The notes under the pieces were generated by a model that was given only the letters and a program-made list of their open reading frames with translations, had not been told where the DNA came from and ran no database searches. A DNA stretch of 64,000 nucleotides from the NCBI RefSeq assembly GCF_039537985.1, contig NZ_BAABBN010000012.1, positions 434,001-498,000 of the forward strand, given 5' to 3'. How positions within the stretch are numbered: position 1 is the first letter of the stretch; each line of letters begins with the position of its first letter. The DNA is from Litoribacillus peritrichatus (GTDB lineage Bacteria > Pseudomonadota > Gammaproteobacteria > Pseudomonadales > Litoribrevibacteraceae). Both the position numbers and the translations under genes were made by a program. This document shows, in pieces, positions 33,511 through 42,576 of the stretch.

Positions 33511-34683
33511 TTAAGAAATGCCATCAGAAACAGGGTAAACCAGTTCATCCTGATAGCCACTGACGATTCGATACCAGCCAACCAACTCTTTATCCAACTG
33601 AATATCCCCTGTATCCACCAGCATAGGCCGCCCGGACAAGGTCTTAATTTTTGTTTTAGTTGCAAGCACCTGAATATTGTCTTTCCCTACCTTACGAATG
33701 ACATCAGGACTAAGCTGTTGGTTTCCACGCCCAAATATATGACCTTGGCCACCAATCACTGAAATCACCAACTTAACCTGCGCTGCCGTCTCCAATGCCT
33801 GGAGTATTTCAGATTCGGTTACGTCACTGGCGATCAACTCTTGATTCATAACAAGATCCACACCAAGCAGCGTGTTATCCAAGCCAAGATTGTCCATAAT
33901 CGCTTTTGTGGTCGCACCAGAACCGATGATATAAAGCACATCATCTTCCATTTGCTCTATAATTTCTGCTGCAATGTCCTCAATCACCCACTCTTCTTTT
34001 TCTATGCCACCACACTTCATCATTTGTACGAAGCGACCTTCTTCGGGAACCAGCATTTCCCCGAATAACTTGGCTTTAACCACCCCATTTCTAAACGCCT
34101 GCTCGTCAATATCCCGAACATCCGCCATCTTAAGATTAACCAACTCACCCTTAATCATTTCAATGATCAGCTTACCAGCAGCCTGAGGATTAATGGCATA
34201 TACCGCAGAGTGAATTTTAACGCCTGCAGGAACACCCAACACAGGCATTTGCTCAGGCAAAACCTCACAAATATCTCTGGCCGTACCATCCCCCCCGGCA
34301 AACAAAAGCAGGTCTATTTTGTGTTGGGCCAATAATTGAACGGCTTGCTTGGTATCCTGCGCGGACGTGATTTGACTCGAGATAGCCTGAGCCGAGTTAG
34401 CCTCTTCCGACAAATCCGCCGACTCATGAGTGCAAAGCACTTCATAACTGAAGCCCAACTCATCAAGAACGGCCGTTCCCATCAAGCCTGGCGCGCAGAT
34501 AAATTCAATACACTCTTTGTATTCCACCAGCTCCGACAAAGCCTGAATGACACGCTGTTGCGCCTTAGGCTTCGCCCCGAGCGAAATTGCCTGCTCCGAA
34601 CAACCATCACTCCCTTTCAGGGCCACACTGCCACCCAGCCCTGCCAGTGGGTTGATAATAAGACCAACTTTGAGTTTATTCAT
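33511..34683 (-). CDS. ATP-NAD kinase family protein (AcoX-like)
   Basis: A 390-residue protein of the diacylglycerol/NAD kinase superfamily. It begins with the INPLAGLGGSVALKG phosphate-binding strand-loop, and the family motif GGDGTARD lies at about 129-136; YIIGSGATTKAIMD and VDLVMNQELIASDVTE follow. It is longer than classical NadK and belongs to the branch annotated as ATP-NAD kinase or AcoX, whose substrate is unsettled. Its start codon overlaps the pdxB stop by one base (TAATG), so the two are translationally coupled. Confidence 0.82.
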   Translation of the reverse strand: MNKLKVGLIINPLAGLGGSVALKGSDGCSEQAISLGAKPKAQQRVIQALSELVEYKECIEFICAPGLMGTAVLDELGFSYEVLCTHESADLSEEANSAQAISSQITSAQDTKQAVQLLAQHKIDLLLFAGGDGTARDICEVLPEQMPVLGVPAGVKIHSAVYAINPQAAGKLIIEMIKGELVNLKMADVRDIDEQAFRNGVVKAKLFGEMLVPEEGRFVQMMKCGGIEKEEWVIEDIAAEIIEQMEDDVLYIIGSGATTKAIMDNLGLDNTLLGVDLVMNQELIASDVTESEILQALETAAQVKLVISVIGGQGHIFGRGNQQLSPDVIRKVGKDNIQVLATKTKIKTLSGRPMLVDTGDIQLDKELVGWYRIVSGYQDELVYPVSDGIS

Positions 34684-35825
34684 TATGACTTTACTTTCAC
34701 TTTAAAACCTGCAGCTTCGTACATGGCTGTGGTTGTCACGTCGTTCCGGCGAACTTTAACAGACAGAGATGAAAACTCTCGGCGCTCTGGGTAGTTTTTC
34801 CGTAACCAATCAAAGGATTCACTTATTTTGGTGGATTTGGCGATCGCTCGACGAAGCAGACGGTCGTCTCTCCGGATGTCATAAGCGACCTGAACCAAGC
34901 GAGGAAAGACTTCGTCAAAGTTGGCACCGGAAGCAAACCCGACATGCACCAAATCCGGCTCAGGCAGCATTTGAGGAAGTCGTTTTCTCATCGGCAAACC
35001 AAGAAATTTACACACAGATTCATAGATCTGGAAGGTGCCGTTGTACTTCCCATCCAGGCTATAACCTGCAATATGAGCCGTACCTAAGTCCACTAAATCG
35101 AGCAATTCACGATCCACTTCTGGTTCGGTTTCCCAGACGTCCAATACAACCTTAAAGTTAACTCGCGCCTTTAAATGCTGCTTTAGAGATTCGTTATTAA
35201 CGACCGGCCCCCGTGAGGAGTTGATTAAAATGGCCGAATCCTGCATGGCGTTCAGTGCCGGTTCATCAATCAGATGAAGCGTTGGATACTCTCCCTCTGT
35301 CGTCAATGGAACGTGCAAAGACACAACATCACACGCCAGCACTTCATCCAAAGTAGCCAAAGGCAAATCTTCGTTTTCCACAAAAGGGTCGTAAGCAATC
35401 ACTTTTAACCCAAGCTTTTTCAGACGCTGAATTAATCGGCTGCCCACATTGCCAGCACCCACAACCCCAACAGTCAGGTCTTTCATCAAGCGCTCTTCGT
35501 CCTGGCACAAACACACCAAAGCACTGATAACATAATCCACCACAGACTGAGCATTACAGCCAGGGGCGTTTGAAAAACCAATATTTGCGTCTTTCAGATA
35601 AGTTTGATCGATATGATCGGTACCAATGGTGGCAGTCCCTACATATTTAACTGAGCTGCCAGCCAATAAGTCCTGATTAACTTTCGTTACTGAGCGAACA
35701 AGAAGAATGTCTGCATCTTTTACGTCCTCCGGCGTCATCAAGCGACCAGGCACTCTGGTAACTACTCCCAATTCGCCAAATAAAGCCTCAACAATTGGCA
35801 TATTCTCATCAGCAACAATTTTCAT
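34683..35825 (-). CDS. pdxB: Erythronate-4-phosphate dehydrogenase
   Basis: A 380-residue NAD-dependent dehydrogenase of the D-isomer 2-hydroxyacid family, second step of the DXP-dependent pyridoxal phosphate pathway. Seen: the N-terminal MKIVADENMPIVEALFGELG, the dinucleotide fold GVVGAGNVGSRLIQRL, catalytic Arg in NSSRGPVVNN, Glu in VLDVWETEPE and His in TAHIAGYSLDGK, and the C-terminal PdxB dimerisation domain of about 90 residues (FDEVFPRLVQVAYDIRRDDR). It is the first gene of a pair with the NAD-kinase-like gene. Confidence 0.95.
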   Translation of the reverse strand: MKIVADENMPIVEALFGELGVVTRVPGRLMTPEDVKDADILLVRSVTKVNQDLLAGSSVKYVGTATIGTDHIDQTYLKDANIGFSNAPGCNAQSVVDYVISALVCLCQDEERLMKDLTVGVVGAGNVGSRLIQRLKKLGLKVIAYDPFVENEDLPLATLDEVLACDVVSLHVPLTTEGEYPTLHLIDEPALNAMQDSAILINSSRGPVVNNESLKQHLKARVNFKVVLDVWETEPEVDRELLDLVDLGTAHIAGYSLDGKYNGTFQIYESVCKFLGLPMRKRLPQMLPEPDLVHVGFASGANFDEVFPRLVQVAYDIRRDDRLLRRAIAKSTKISESFDWLRKNYPERREFSSLSVKVRRNDVTTTAMYEAAGFKVKVKS

Positions 35826-36094
35826 ATCTTATTCTTTTCCACTTAAATCAAATAACCGACCAAACACACAAAATAAGTATGTTTATCAACCAGCAAGTAC
35901 AGGACACATCCGTTTTGCTCAGATATAATCTTCATCATCCTGCTCAAAAAATCAACGGAGCAATCAGTTTTTAACACATTCAGTTTTAATTCAACACAAC
36001 GGCCAATAAGTGCTGTATGAATCATTACTGTACTAATAAATACAACACAAACAAATAACGTTTAATTACTAACAGGCTTCAAAGTTCTCAGATA

Positions 36095-36355
36095 ATGTTG
36101 ATCAGGTGGCACAAAGACAATACCTACTACATTGCGCACATTCAGCAAGATCTTTTCGGTGAATGGGTTTTAACGCAATCTACGGGTACCATAGGAAGTT
36201 GCAACGGGAAAGTAAAAAACATCCCCGTGACCTGTCACAATGATGCTGTCAAAAAGTTAAACGCACTTATTTCCAAAAACAAAAGAAACGGCTTTATCAT
36301 TAAAGAACGAAGTGATGAGCCGACCCAGCTTGATTGGATTCTTGAGTATACCTAG
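36095..36355 (+). CDS. Small WGR-domain protein
   Basis: An 86-residue protein consisting of one WGR-like domain: TYYIAHIQQDLFGEWVLTQSTGTIGSCNGKV is the core, where the eponymous WGR triplet is replaced by TGTIGS, followed by a helix (HNDAVKKLNALISKNKRNGF). WGR domains in PARP and MolR-type proteins bind nucleic acid or contact partners; stand-alone bacterial ones have no known role. The 269 bases upstream carry a TATAAT-like element at 35924-35929 but nothing else that I can name. Confidence 0.72.
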   Translation: MLIRWHKDNTYYIAHIQQDLFGEWVLTQSTGTIGSCNGKVKNIPVTCHNDAVKKLNALISKNKRNGFIIKERSDEPTQLDWILEYT

Positions 36356-36358
36356 GAA

Positions 36359-36386
36359 GCCAAAAGCTCTCATTGTCACTTTTGGC
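36359..36386. terminator. Hairpin between the WGR gene and rhlB
   Basis: GCCAAAAG (36359-36366) and CTTTTGGC (36379-36386) form an eight-bp stem with a 12-base loop between two convergent genes. No long T-run, so the strength is uncertain. Confidence 0.4.
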
Positions 36387-36416
36387 CGCCACCTTCTGAC
36401 TTTCAGTTAAAACCAA

Positions 36417-37871
36417 TTAAGACTCGATGTACTCCATCTTAAGTTTCGCGCCAACATACGCTTCAATTTCCGGAATCACAAAAGCGTCATCTTCACAGGC
36501 AAAGCTGATCGCATGACCAGTACGTCCTGCCCGGCCAGTACGGCCAATACGGTGCACATAATCTTCCGGGTCTTCCGGCAAGGTATAATTGATCACGTGA
36601 GTAATATCGTCCACATGAATACCTCGACCCGCCACATCCGTAGCCACCAAAACTTTGATGCTGCCTTTCTTAAAGTTTTCCAGCGTCTTCAGTCGCTTAT
36701 TCTGTGGAACATCCCCCGACAAAATGGCCACTTTGACGCCATCTTTTTGGAGTCGCTCATACACACGCCGCGTCTGATCTCGTCGATTTAAGAAAACAAT
36801 CACCAAGCCAACGTCCGGACCGGTCACCACTTCTTTCAACTTGCTATAACGCTGTGAAGCCTCCAACAGATAAACCGTTTGTTCGACACGATCCGAAGTC
36901 ACTTGTTCCGGCTCAATTTCAATACGAACAGGGTCCATCGTCCACTGTTCGGTCAAACGAATAATTTCATCGTTGTAGGTGGCACTGAACAGCAGCGTTT
37001 GACGATCTTCTTTATGTGGAGTATTGCGAACAATTTTTCGAACGTCCGGAATAAAGCCCATGTCCAACATGCGATCGGCTTCGTCCAGAATCAGCATTTC
37101 CACCTGATCCAGATACACGTCTTCTTTGAACATAAAATCAATCAGACGACCAGGTGTGCCCACCAGAATATCCACAACGCCATCACGTAACAGCTTACGC
37201 TGTTTTTCGTAATCCATTCCACCAACAACACAAACCACGTTTAGGTCGGTGTACTTAGTTAATTCTTTGGCGTCTTTTTCAATCTGCAAAGCTAACTCAC
37301 GCGTAGGCGCTAACGCCAAAACCCTTGGCTCACTGGCAAACCGTTCACCATCATAAGGGTTGTTCAATAAATTCTGAATGACGGAAATCAGGAATGCCGC
37401 TGTCTTACCTGTACCGGTTTGGGCCTTGCCTGTGATGTCTTTATGCTGGAGCGCAATGGGGATGGCGGATGCCTGAATCGGAGTGCAGTAGGTAAAACCT
37501 GATTGGCAAATGCCTCGCATCAATTGAGGATCTAAATCAAAGTCATGGAACCTGACCTTTCCTTCCTCTTCCGGGACTACAAACTGATCGAGAGTCCAGG
37601 CTTCTTCCTGTGGTGCCTTATGATGTTTCTGGCGATGCTGGTCGCGAGATTTGGGTTTGGTATGATAGTGTTTTTTGGATTGAGCCTTGTTGCCCGAGCT
37701 GTTTCCTGAACTGTACTTTCCACCTTTATTGGGCTTATTTCCCTGACTACCTTCTTTTTTCTTGGAATGCGAACCGTTTGGTTTTTTAGACTTACCCTGC
37801 GGCTTACCCGAAGATTTTGAGTCGCCGGAACCATCTGATTTCCCGACCCACGATTTAAGTGCTTTTAGCAC
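36417..37871 (-). CDS. rhlB: DEAD-box ATP-dependent RNA helicase RhlB
   Basis: A 484-residue RNA helicase of the RhlB type, in E. coli the partner of RNase E in the degradosome. Helicase motifs in order: Q motif (CTPIQASAIPIAL), AQTGTGKTAAF, PTRELALQ, TPGRLIDFM, LDEADRMLDMGF, FSATY, then in the second domain VLVATDVAGRGIHV and HRIGRTGRAG. The first 90 residues are a low-complexity basic extension rich in Lys, Gly, Ser and His, which should bind RNA; the usual E. coli C-terminal Arg-rich tail is absent, so the basic part has moved to the N terminus, as in Pseudomonas. Start is GTG with an AGGTGA site. It lies 12 bases after epmC. Confidence 0.92.
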   Translation of the reverse strand: MLKALKSWVGKSDGSGDSKSSGKPQGKSKKPNGSHSKKKEGSQGNKPNKGGKYSSGNSSGNKAQSKKHYHTKPKSRDQHRQKHHKAPQEEAWTLDQFVVPEEEGKVRFHDFDLDPQLMRGICQSGFTYCTPIQASAIPIALQHKDITGKAQTGTGKTAAFLISVIQNLLNNPYDGERFASEPRVLALAPTRELALQIEKDAKELTKYTDLNVVCVVGGMDYEKQRKLLRDGVVDILVGTPGRLIDFMFKEDVYLDQVEMLILDEADRMLDMGFIPDVRKIVRNTPHKEDRQTLLFSATYNDEIIRLTEQWTMDPVRIEIEPEQVTSDRVEQTVYLLEASQRYSKLKEVVTGPDVGLVIVFLNRRDQTRRVYERLQKDGVKVAILSGDVPQNKRLKTLENFKKGSIKVLVATDVAGRGIHVDDITHVINYTLPEDPEDYVHRIGRTGRAGRTGHAISFACEDDAFVIPEIEAYVGAKLKMEYIES

Positions 37872-37883
37872 GACTTCACCTGC

Positions 37884-38444
37884 TTAATTTATATACCCTA
37901 ACTTACTTCGATCAAACCACGTCGGGTCAATCGTATCTTCATTCCGATAAAAGTTAAGAAAAGTTGATATCAATTTGGCAGATCGTTGATTAACACCCTC
38001 ATCCAGGTATTTCATAACTCGCTTATGTACGCGATCTGCAAAGCCTTTTGCATCCACCGGACTGCCATTCAGGTTATCAAAACTAAGTCGAAACGGGAAA
38101 GATGCACTCTCTGCAAAAATCCACTCCAGCGCCTGAGGCTCTACTTCCACTTGTTCGAATAGAGTCTGCTGTTCTTTGGTTCGACCATCTGGACAATACC
38201 AGTAACCGTAGTCAATTTTCTTTCGACGTTCTTTGCCGGCAATGCACCAGTGACTGATTTCATGCAGGCCACTGGCAAAATAATCTCTAGTAAACAAGAT
38301 AGCATGAAGCTCTTTATTACGGGCTGTATTTGGCAAATATTCAGGTTCAGGGTTATTACCAACTAATTCAGTTTTCTCACTCTCCAGAAAACAATCATTA
38401 AACAACCTAACCAGGTCTTCTGCTTTATGTATCTCTTTCCTCAT
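37884..38444 (-). CDS. epmC: Elongation factor P hydroxylase
   Basis: A 186-residue protein of the EpmC (YfcM) family, which hydroxylates the beta-lysyl-lysine of elongation factor P. The metal-binding family motif FASGLHEISHWCIAGKERR is intact, followed by DYGYWYCPDGRT and VEPQALEWIFAESASFPF. Length is normal. The start at ATG 38444 is chosen by family length; a GTG ten codons upstream is open and neither has a good ribosome site. It is followed by rhlB on the same strand. EpmA and EpmB are not in this window. Confidence 0.92.
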   Translation of the reverse strand: MRKEIHKAEDLVRLFNDCFLESEKTELVGNNPEPEYLPNTARNKELHAILFTRDYFASGLHEISHWCIAGKERRKKIDYGYWYCPDGRTKEQQTLFEQVEVEPQALEWIFAESASFPFRLSFDNLNGSPVDAKGFADRVHKRVMKYLDEGVNQRSAKLISTFLNFYRNEDTIDPTWFDRSKLGYIN

Positions 38445-38591
38445 ACAGAAAAACCAATCATAGCCATACAACACATATAACTTTCCAACACTACCCTTTC
38501 GTAAAGACAGCGCGTATTATAGCGAGCCTTCCTGAATAAGTCTTTTTTAGTTCTTAATCACTAACTTTTATCTATTTGCAGTCAACGACCT

Positions 38592-40019
38592 ATGATGTCC
38601 ACCGTGTTTTCCGGGGATGAGGCCAAGTCATTAGTTAAACTTGCCGCCCCCATCATTACTGCCATGACACTAAGCTGCCTGATGTCAGTCATTGATACGG
38701 TTATGGCGGGTCAGGTTTCCGCCAAAGACCTGGCGGCCGTATCCATCGGATCAGCCGTGTGGAATATGCTGTTTCTGACCATGAACGGCATTTTAATGGC
38801 TTTAACACCTCAAATTTCAAAATTAAACGGTCAAAATAATCGAAGCGCCATTTACGGTTGGTACATCAAAGGCTCATGGTTTGCTTTGGTCGTTATGGTT
38901 TGCTTCTTGGGTGCAGGACAGTTTGGCCTGAATGCCATCAATGGACTTGATACAACACTCGAAACACGCAATCTGGCCCAGCAATATCTGACCTTTATTT
39001 TATTTGGATTACCAGCTGCTGCCTTGTTCCAGGCGCAACGGAGTCTTTCGGAAGGCAACGCCAAAACCCAGCACGCACTGATAGTCACCATCATCGGCGT
39101 ACTTATGAATATTCCGCTCAACTACCTGTTTATTTACGGACTGACAATCAATGACGGCCAAACCGTGATCGAAATTATCCCTGAGCTCGGGGGTGCCGGT
39201 TGTGGCCTGGCCAGCGCGATCATCTTCTGGCTGATGCTGATATCCATGAAACTCATTCAGAAAAGCGACCCAAAAATACAGCAACAAATGGCAACTAAAA
39301 CACCGATTGCTACCTTAAAGGTATTCAAGCACTTAAGTATTGTCGGCATTCCCATCGGACTGGCCATATTCGCAGAAGTATCCGTCTTTACTTACATTCC
39401 GCTGATGATTGCCCATTTGGGGGAAGACAAGGTTGCTGCACACCAAATTGCACTGAACGTCTCTTCCGTAATGTTTATGGTGCCACTGGGGTTAAGCCAG
39501 GCAATTACCGTGAGAACAGGCTATCAACTCGGTCGTAACAAAACAGAACTGGCTCAGCTTTCATCCCGAACAGGTATTGTTGTAGCCTTTATCTTTGGAA
39601 TTTGCTCGCTTAGTTTTATTCTATTAAACCGAGACAGCATTCCCGCTTTGTATACATCCGAAACCAGTGTCCTTGAAGTTGCTTCGACACTGCTGGTTTT
39701 AGCGGCTTTATTTCAATTGACAGACACCCTTCAGATTACCACCGCCGGTGCTCTGCGAGGCTATCAACTAACCGCTGTGCCTATGTGCATCACCATCATT
39801 TCCTTTTGGGCGATATCCATGCCTGCCGGTTATCTACTGGGGTTGGAGTCACCGTTAAGAACGCAATTGGCAGCGATCATTAGTTTGCCAACCCCACTCG
39901 GGGTCGCAGGTTTTTGATACGGACTGATCATCGGCCTGAGTGCAAACGCCGTTTTACAGATCAGTTACTTACTGTTCATTCAGAAAAAACAACTCAACAG
40001 TCAAGCAACGGCAAACTAG
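38592..40019 (+). pseudogene. MATE-family efflux protein with an in-frame TGA near the end
   Basis: A multidrug/Na+ antiporter of the MATE family with 12 membrane segments. The frame from ATG 38592 reaches a TGA at 39915-39917 (codon 442) where relatives have Trp: GVAGF-stop-YGLIIGLSANAVLQ. The same frame then continues for 33 more codons as a normal last membrane helix and basic tail, to TAG 40017-40019, exactly meeting the stop of the next gene on the other strand (shared CTAG). The gene is thus full length except for one TGG-to-TGA change. Stopping there would delete most of helix 12. It may be a nonsense mutation, a sequence error or a leaky stop. Substrate unknown. Confidence 0.85.
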
Positions 40020-40474
40020 CCGTTGGTTTCGACTTGAGTCAATGCTTGATAATATTCAGGCGACAATAAGGACTTCCCTTCCAATAAATGATCCAGATAC
40101 CAACGATCAGGCTTTAAGCCATCGACGATCGTGGCTTTATTAGCAACGTAAACCCAGGAGTGAATTGCTCCTTTTGTCGTTTCAATCGAAAATATATCTC
40201 TGCTGTACAACCGTGGTGCGCCTTCAAAAGGGTCCATTAATTGGATCTGGTGCTCGTCCGTAAGTTCATACAGCACACCCTCCACCAAAGAAGCCGGATC
40301 ATAAACAATATTGGCATACGACCTCGCCGGATGATCCCAGGCTTTTTTGTTAAACGCCAAGCGGTAGCCTTTCATCACCCCTTTAAGAGAGTCTGTAAAA
40401 GCGAGCCCTCGTTCCTTCATTCGCGCTGAATTCATATTCGAGCCATACGCAAAGTAATAATGTTTCTCTAACAC
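40016..40474 (-). CDS. Gamma-glutamylcyclotransferase family protein
   Basis: A 152-residue GGCT-fold protein with the signature YFAYGSNMNSARM near its start and the catalytic Glu in LMDPFEGAPRLYSR. Such enzymes cyclise gamma-glutamyl dipeptides or amines to 5-oxoproline; the precise substrate is open. I place the start at GTG 40474, ten bases after a perfect GGAGG, because the family motif then begins at residue 6. The stop codon overlaps that of the convergent MATE gene. Confidence 0.85.
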   Translation of the reverse strand: MLEKHYYFAYGSNMNSARMKERGLAFTDSLKGVMKGYRLAFNKKAWDHPARSYANIVYDPASLVEGVLYELTDEHQIQLMDPFEGAPRLYSRDIFSIETTKGAIHSWVYVANKATIVDGLKPDRWYLDHLLEGKSLLSPEYYQALTQVETNG

Positions 40475-40551
40475 GTGCCGATAACCTCCATTAAGCAGGC
40501 TCAAGTATCACCTGCAACTAATACAAAAATCGTACACTAAAGAACATCAGT

Positions 40552-41322
40552 ATGACTACAAATTCGGAAAAAATCGTACAACTGGACAGCTATCGAAAAG
40601 AAGGGAAAGCCAGCCCCAAAATTGTACGGATCAGTTCTGAAATGGACGGTCTGGAAGCCCTCTATACCAACGACCTGAGTTCAGAACGATTATTCACCAT
40701 TAAAATCTTGTTTTGGGCGCTTCTGGACAACGGCAGCGTTTGTGCCATCATCCCCTGGCTAAAAGACATCATCACCACCAACGAACTCAATAATCCGCAC
40801 ACAGGCCAATGGCAGGGATATTACGATCAAAAGCTGGACAGAATCATGTTTAAGCCACCGGAGTTCAAAGTTAAAGAATTGGAGCTGGGCCATCATTACT
40901 TTGATCTTGATCCGTCCTCATCGGCAAAACCGACTTACCAAGAACTTACCAACCAAGAGCTTACTAACCAAGAACTTACTAGCCAAGAAATCGGTAAACC
41001 AAAGTCAGCAGGCCATCACAAGAACTTGCAGGAGTTACCCGATCACTTAGGAACACACGCAGCGTTCAAACACAAAGAACAAAAAGGCTTTTATCTGAAA
41101 CCGGTGATCAGCTGGCGACTTACTGCAGACGGCAAGCTGTTAGCCATGACAATTCAGCAGGAAAATAGCCCAATCACGCCTCTGCCCGGTTCAGATGAGT
41201 TAGTGCCCGCCATTGAAGATTCAAACTTCAGGTACTACTTTCAACACGGCATAGCCTCCCGAATAAAAAGAGAAGACCCGGACACCATTACAGCCGTTTC
41301 TTTACTGATTGACCTGGTGTAA
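40552..41322 (+). CDS. Hypothetical protein with internal pentapeptide repeats
   Basis: A 256-residue soluble protein. The N-terminal 120 residues look globular (LFTIKILFWALLDNGSVCAIIPWL, then GYYDQKLDRIMFKPPEF), followed by a low-complexity linker with three near-identical TNQEL units (about residues 130-146) and a second globular part of about 95 residues (GFYLKPVISWRLTADGKLLAM, FRYYFQHGIASRIKRED). No known motif. It stands alone on the plus strand, divergent from the gamma-glutamylcyclotransferase gene. Confidence 0.72.
   Translation: MTTNSEKIVQLDSYRKEGKASPKIVRISSEMDGLEALYTNDLSSERLFTIKILFWALLDNGSVCAIIPWLKDIITTNELNNPHTGQWQGYYDQKLDRIMFKPPEFKVKELELGHHYFDLDPSSSAKPTYQELTNQELTNQELTSQEIGKPKSAGHHKNLQELPDHLGTHAAFKHKEQKGFYLKPVISWRLTADGKLLAMTIQQENSPITPLPGSDELVPAIEDSNFRYYFQHGIASRIKREDPDTITAVSLLIDLV
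40939..40989 (+). repeat. 15-bp coding tandem repeat, about 3.4 units
   Basis: Units at 40939-40953, 40954-40968 and 40969-40983, plus a partial unit, follow CAAGAACTTACCAAC with one to three changes. The period is a multiple of three, so copy-number change would lengthen or shorten the linker without breaking the frame. Confidence 0.85.
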
Positions 41323-41426
41323 ACCGGTGCTTGGTCAGCCCGACCAGAAATCTCCCCCTGTAACCACCGCTTTCTGTGTTAGACTCGCAGCCCTTCATTA
41401 ACAGCACCTCAATACTTTCTTATACC

Positions 41427-42323
41427 ATGCCCGTATCCAACACACTTAAAGCCGCTTTATTGCTGCTAATGGCAGAATTTTTACTCGCCTCCATGGGTGC
41501 TATTATTAAAATTCTTGCCATCGACCTACCAAACGAGATGATTGTATTTTTCAGAAATCTCTTTGGGCTGGTGGCCATCCTGCCATTATTGATTAGCATG
41601 GGCAGCGAACTGTTCAAAACCAACCGTTTCAAACTCCACTTATTAAGAGCGGCCGCTGGTGTCAGTGCCATGTATTGCTTTTTTTACAGCATCGGCCACA
41701 TCGCCTTTGCAGAAGCCATGCTGGTTAAACTTTCCGCACCGTTATTTATCCCGATCATTGCCTATGTATGGCTTAAAGAGAGTATTTCATTGTGGTCCAA
41801 GATCGCCATCGCCCTTGGTTTTGTTGGCGTTGCCATCATTCTTGACCCCGACGCCAATAAGTTCACAATTATTGCACTCATTGGCCTGGGCGGAGCGGCT
41901 TTAGCCAGCGTAGCAAAGGTGACCATTCGAAAAATGGGCACCACTGAGCCAAGTGCCAGAATAGTTTTTTACTTTGCTTTTCTTAGCTCATTAATATCTG
42001 CTGTACCGCTTTTTTGGGCATGGGTAACGCCCAGCTGGTTCGAGCTAGGCATGCTTTGCCTGATGGGAAGCATAGGCACCGTCGGCCAACTCATGATGAC
42101 CAAAGCCTACACGCTCGCCATTCCAGGACGAATTGCACCATTTACTTATGCATCACTGGTCTACGCATCCATTTATGGCTGGGTGTTCTGGGACGAAACG
42201 TTGAGATGGGCCACCCTGGCAGGCAGCCTTTTGATCTTTATCGCCGGCCTGCTTACGCTAAAGAAATCAAAAAAGTACGATTCAAAAGAGGCTTCAGACA
42301 AAGAAAGCACTAACGCCGCTTGA
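41427..42323 (+). CDS. DMT-superfamily (EamA) membrane transporter
   Basis: A 298-residue inner-membrane transporter with ten membrane helices in two EamA repeats (first at about 12-140, second at about 155-280; the typical repeat end RIAPFTYASLVYASIYGWVFWDE is clear). RhaT/EamA-type proteins export or import metabolites; the substrate is not predictable. The C-terminal tail is charged. I start at ATG 41427, where the first helix is properly placed; a GTG at 41376 would add 17 residues. The last 14 bases overlap the 3' end of tusA on the other strand. Confidence 0.85.
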   Translation: MPVSNTLKAALLLLMAEFLLASMGAIIKILAIDLPNEMIVFFRNLFGLVAILPLLISMGSELFKTNRFKLHLLRAAAGVSAMYCFFYSIGHIAFAEAMLVKLSAPLFIPIIAYVWLKESISLWSKIAIALGFVGVAIILDPDANKFTIIALIGLGGAALASVAKVTIRKMGTTEPSARIVFYFAFLSSLISAVPLFWAWVTPSWFELGMLCLMGSIGTVGQLMMTKAYTLAIPGRIAPFTYASLVYASIYGWVFWDETLRWATLAGSLLIFIAGLLTLKKSKKYDSKEASDKESTNAA

Positions 42324-42576
42324 TATAATACAGGTAGAGTTCACCAGCATCCAACGGCTCGGTACTATGAGAAAGTAGCGAGTGATCCAGCATATTACAA
42401 AACTGAGGGATATCCCTCGTAGTTGACGGGTCAGTCGCTTCAATGCGCACCACATCACCGGACGCCATTTCTCTTACTTTTTTATGCAATAGCATTACAG
42501 GTTCCGGACACATAAGCCCTTTCGCATCCAAAAGATGCTGATATTCCGGAGGATTCAGTTCAGCCATAGTATTCAT
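42310..42576 (-). CDS. tusA: TusA-family sulfur carrier
   Basis: An 88-residue sulfurtransferase-type carrier with Cys23 in DAKGLMCPEPVM, the Cys-Pro motif of TusA, and the second-strand region DVVRIEATDPSTTRDIPQFC. It carries a persulfide for tRNA 2-thiouridine, molybdenum cofactor or other sulfur transfers. Its start overlaps the stop of the upstream zinc-ribbon gene by four bases (ATGA), so the two are coupled; the combination matches what I recall of the region beside aer in Pseudomonas. Confidence 0.88.
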   Translation of the reverse strand: MNTMAELNPPEYQHLLDAKGLMCPEPVMLLHKKVREMASGDVVRIEATDPSTTRDIPQFCNMLDHSLLSHSTEPLDAGELYLYYIKRR

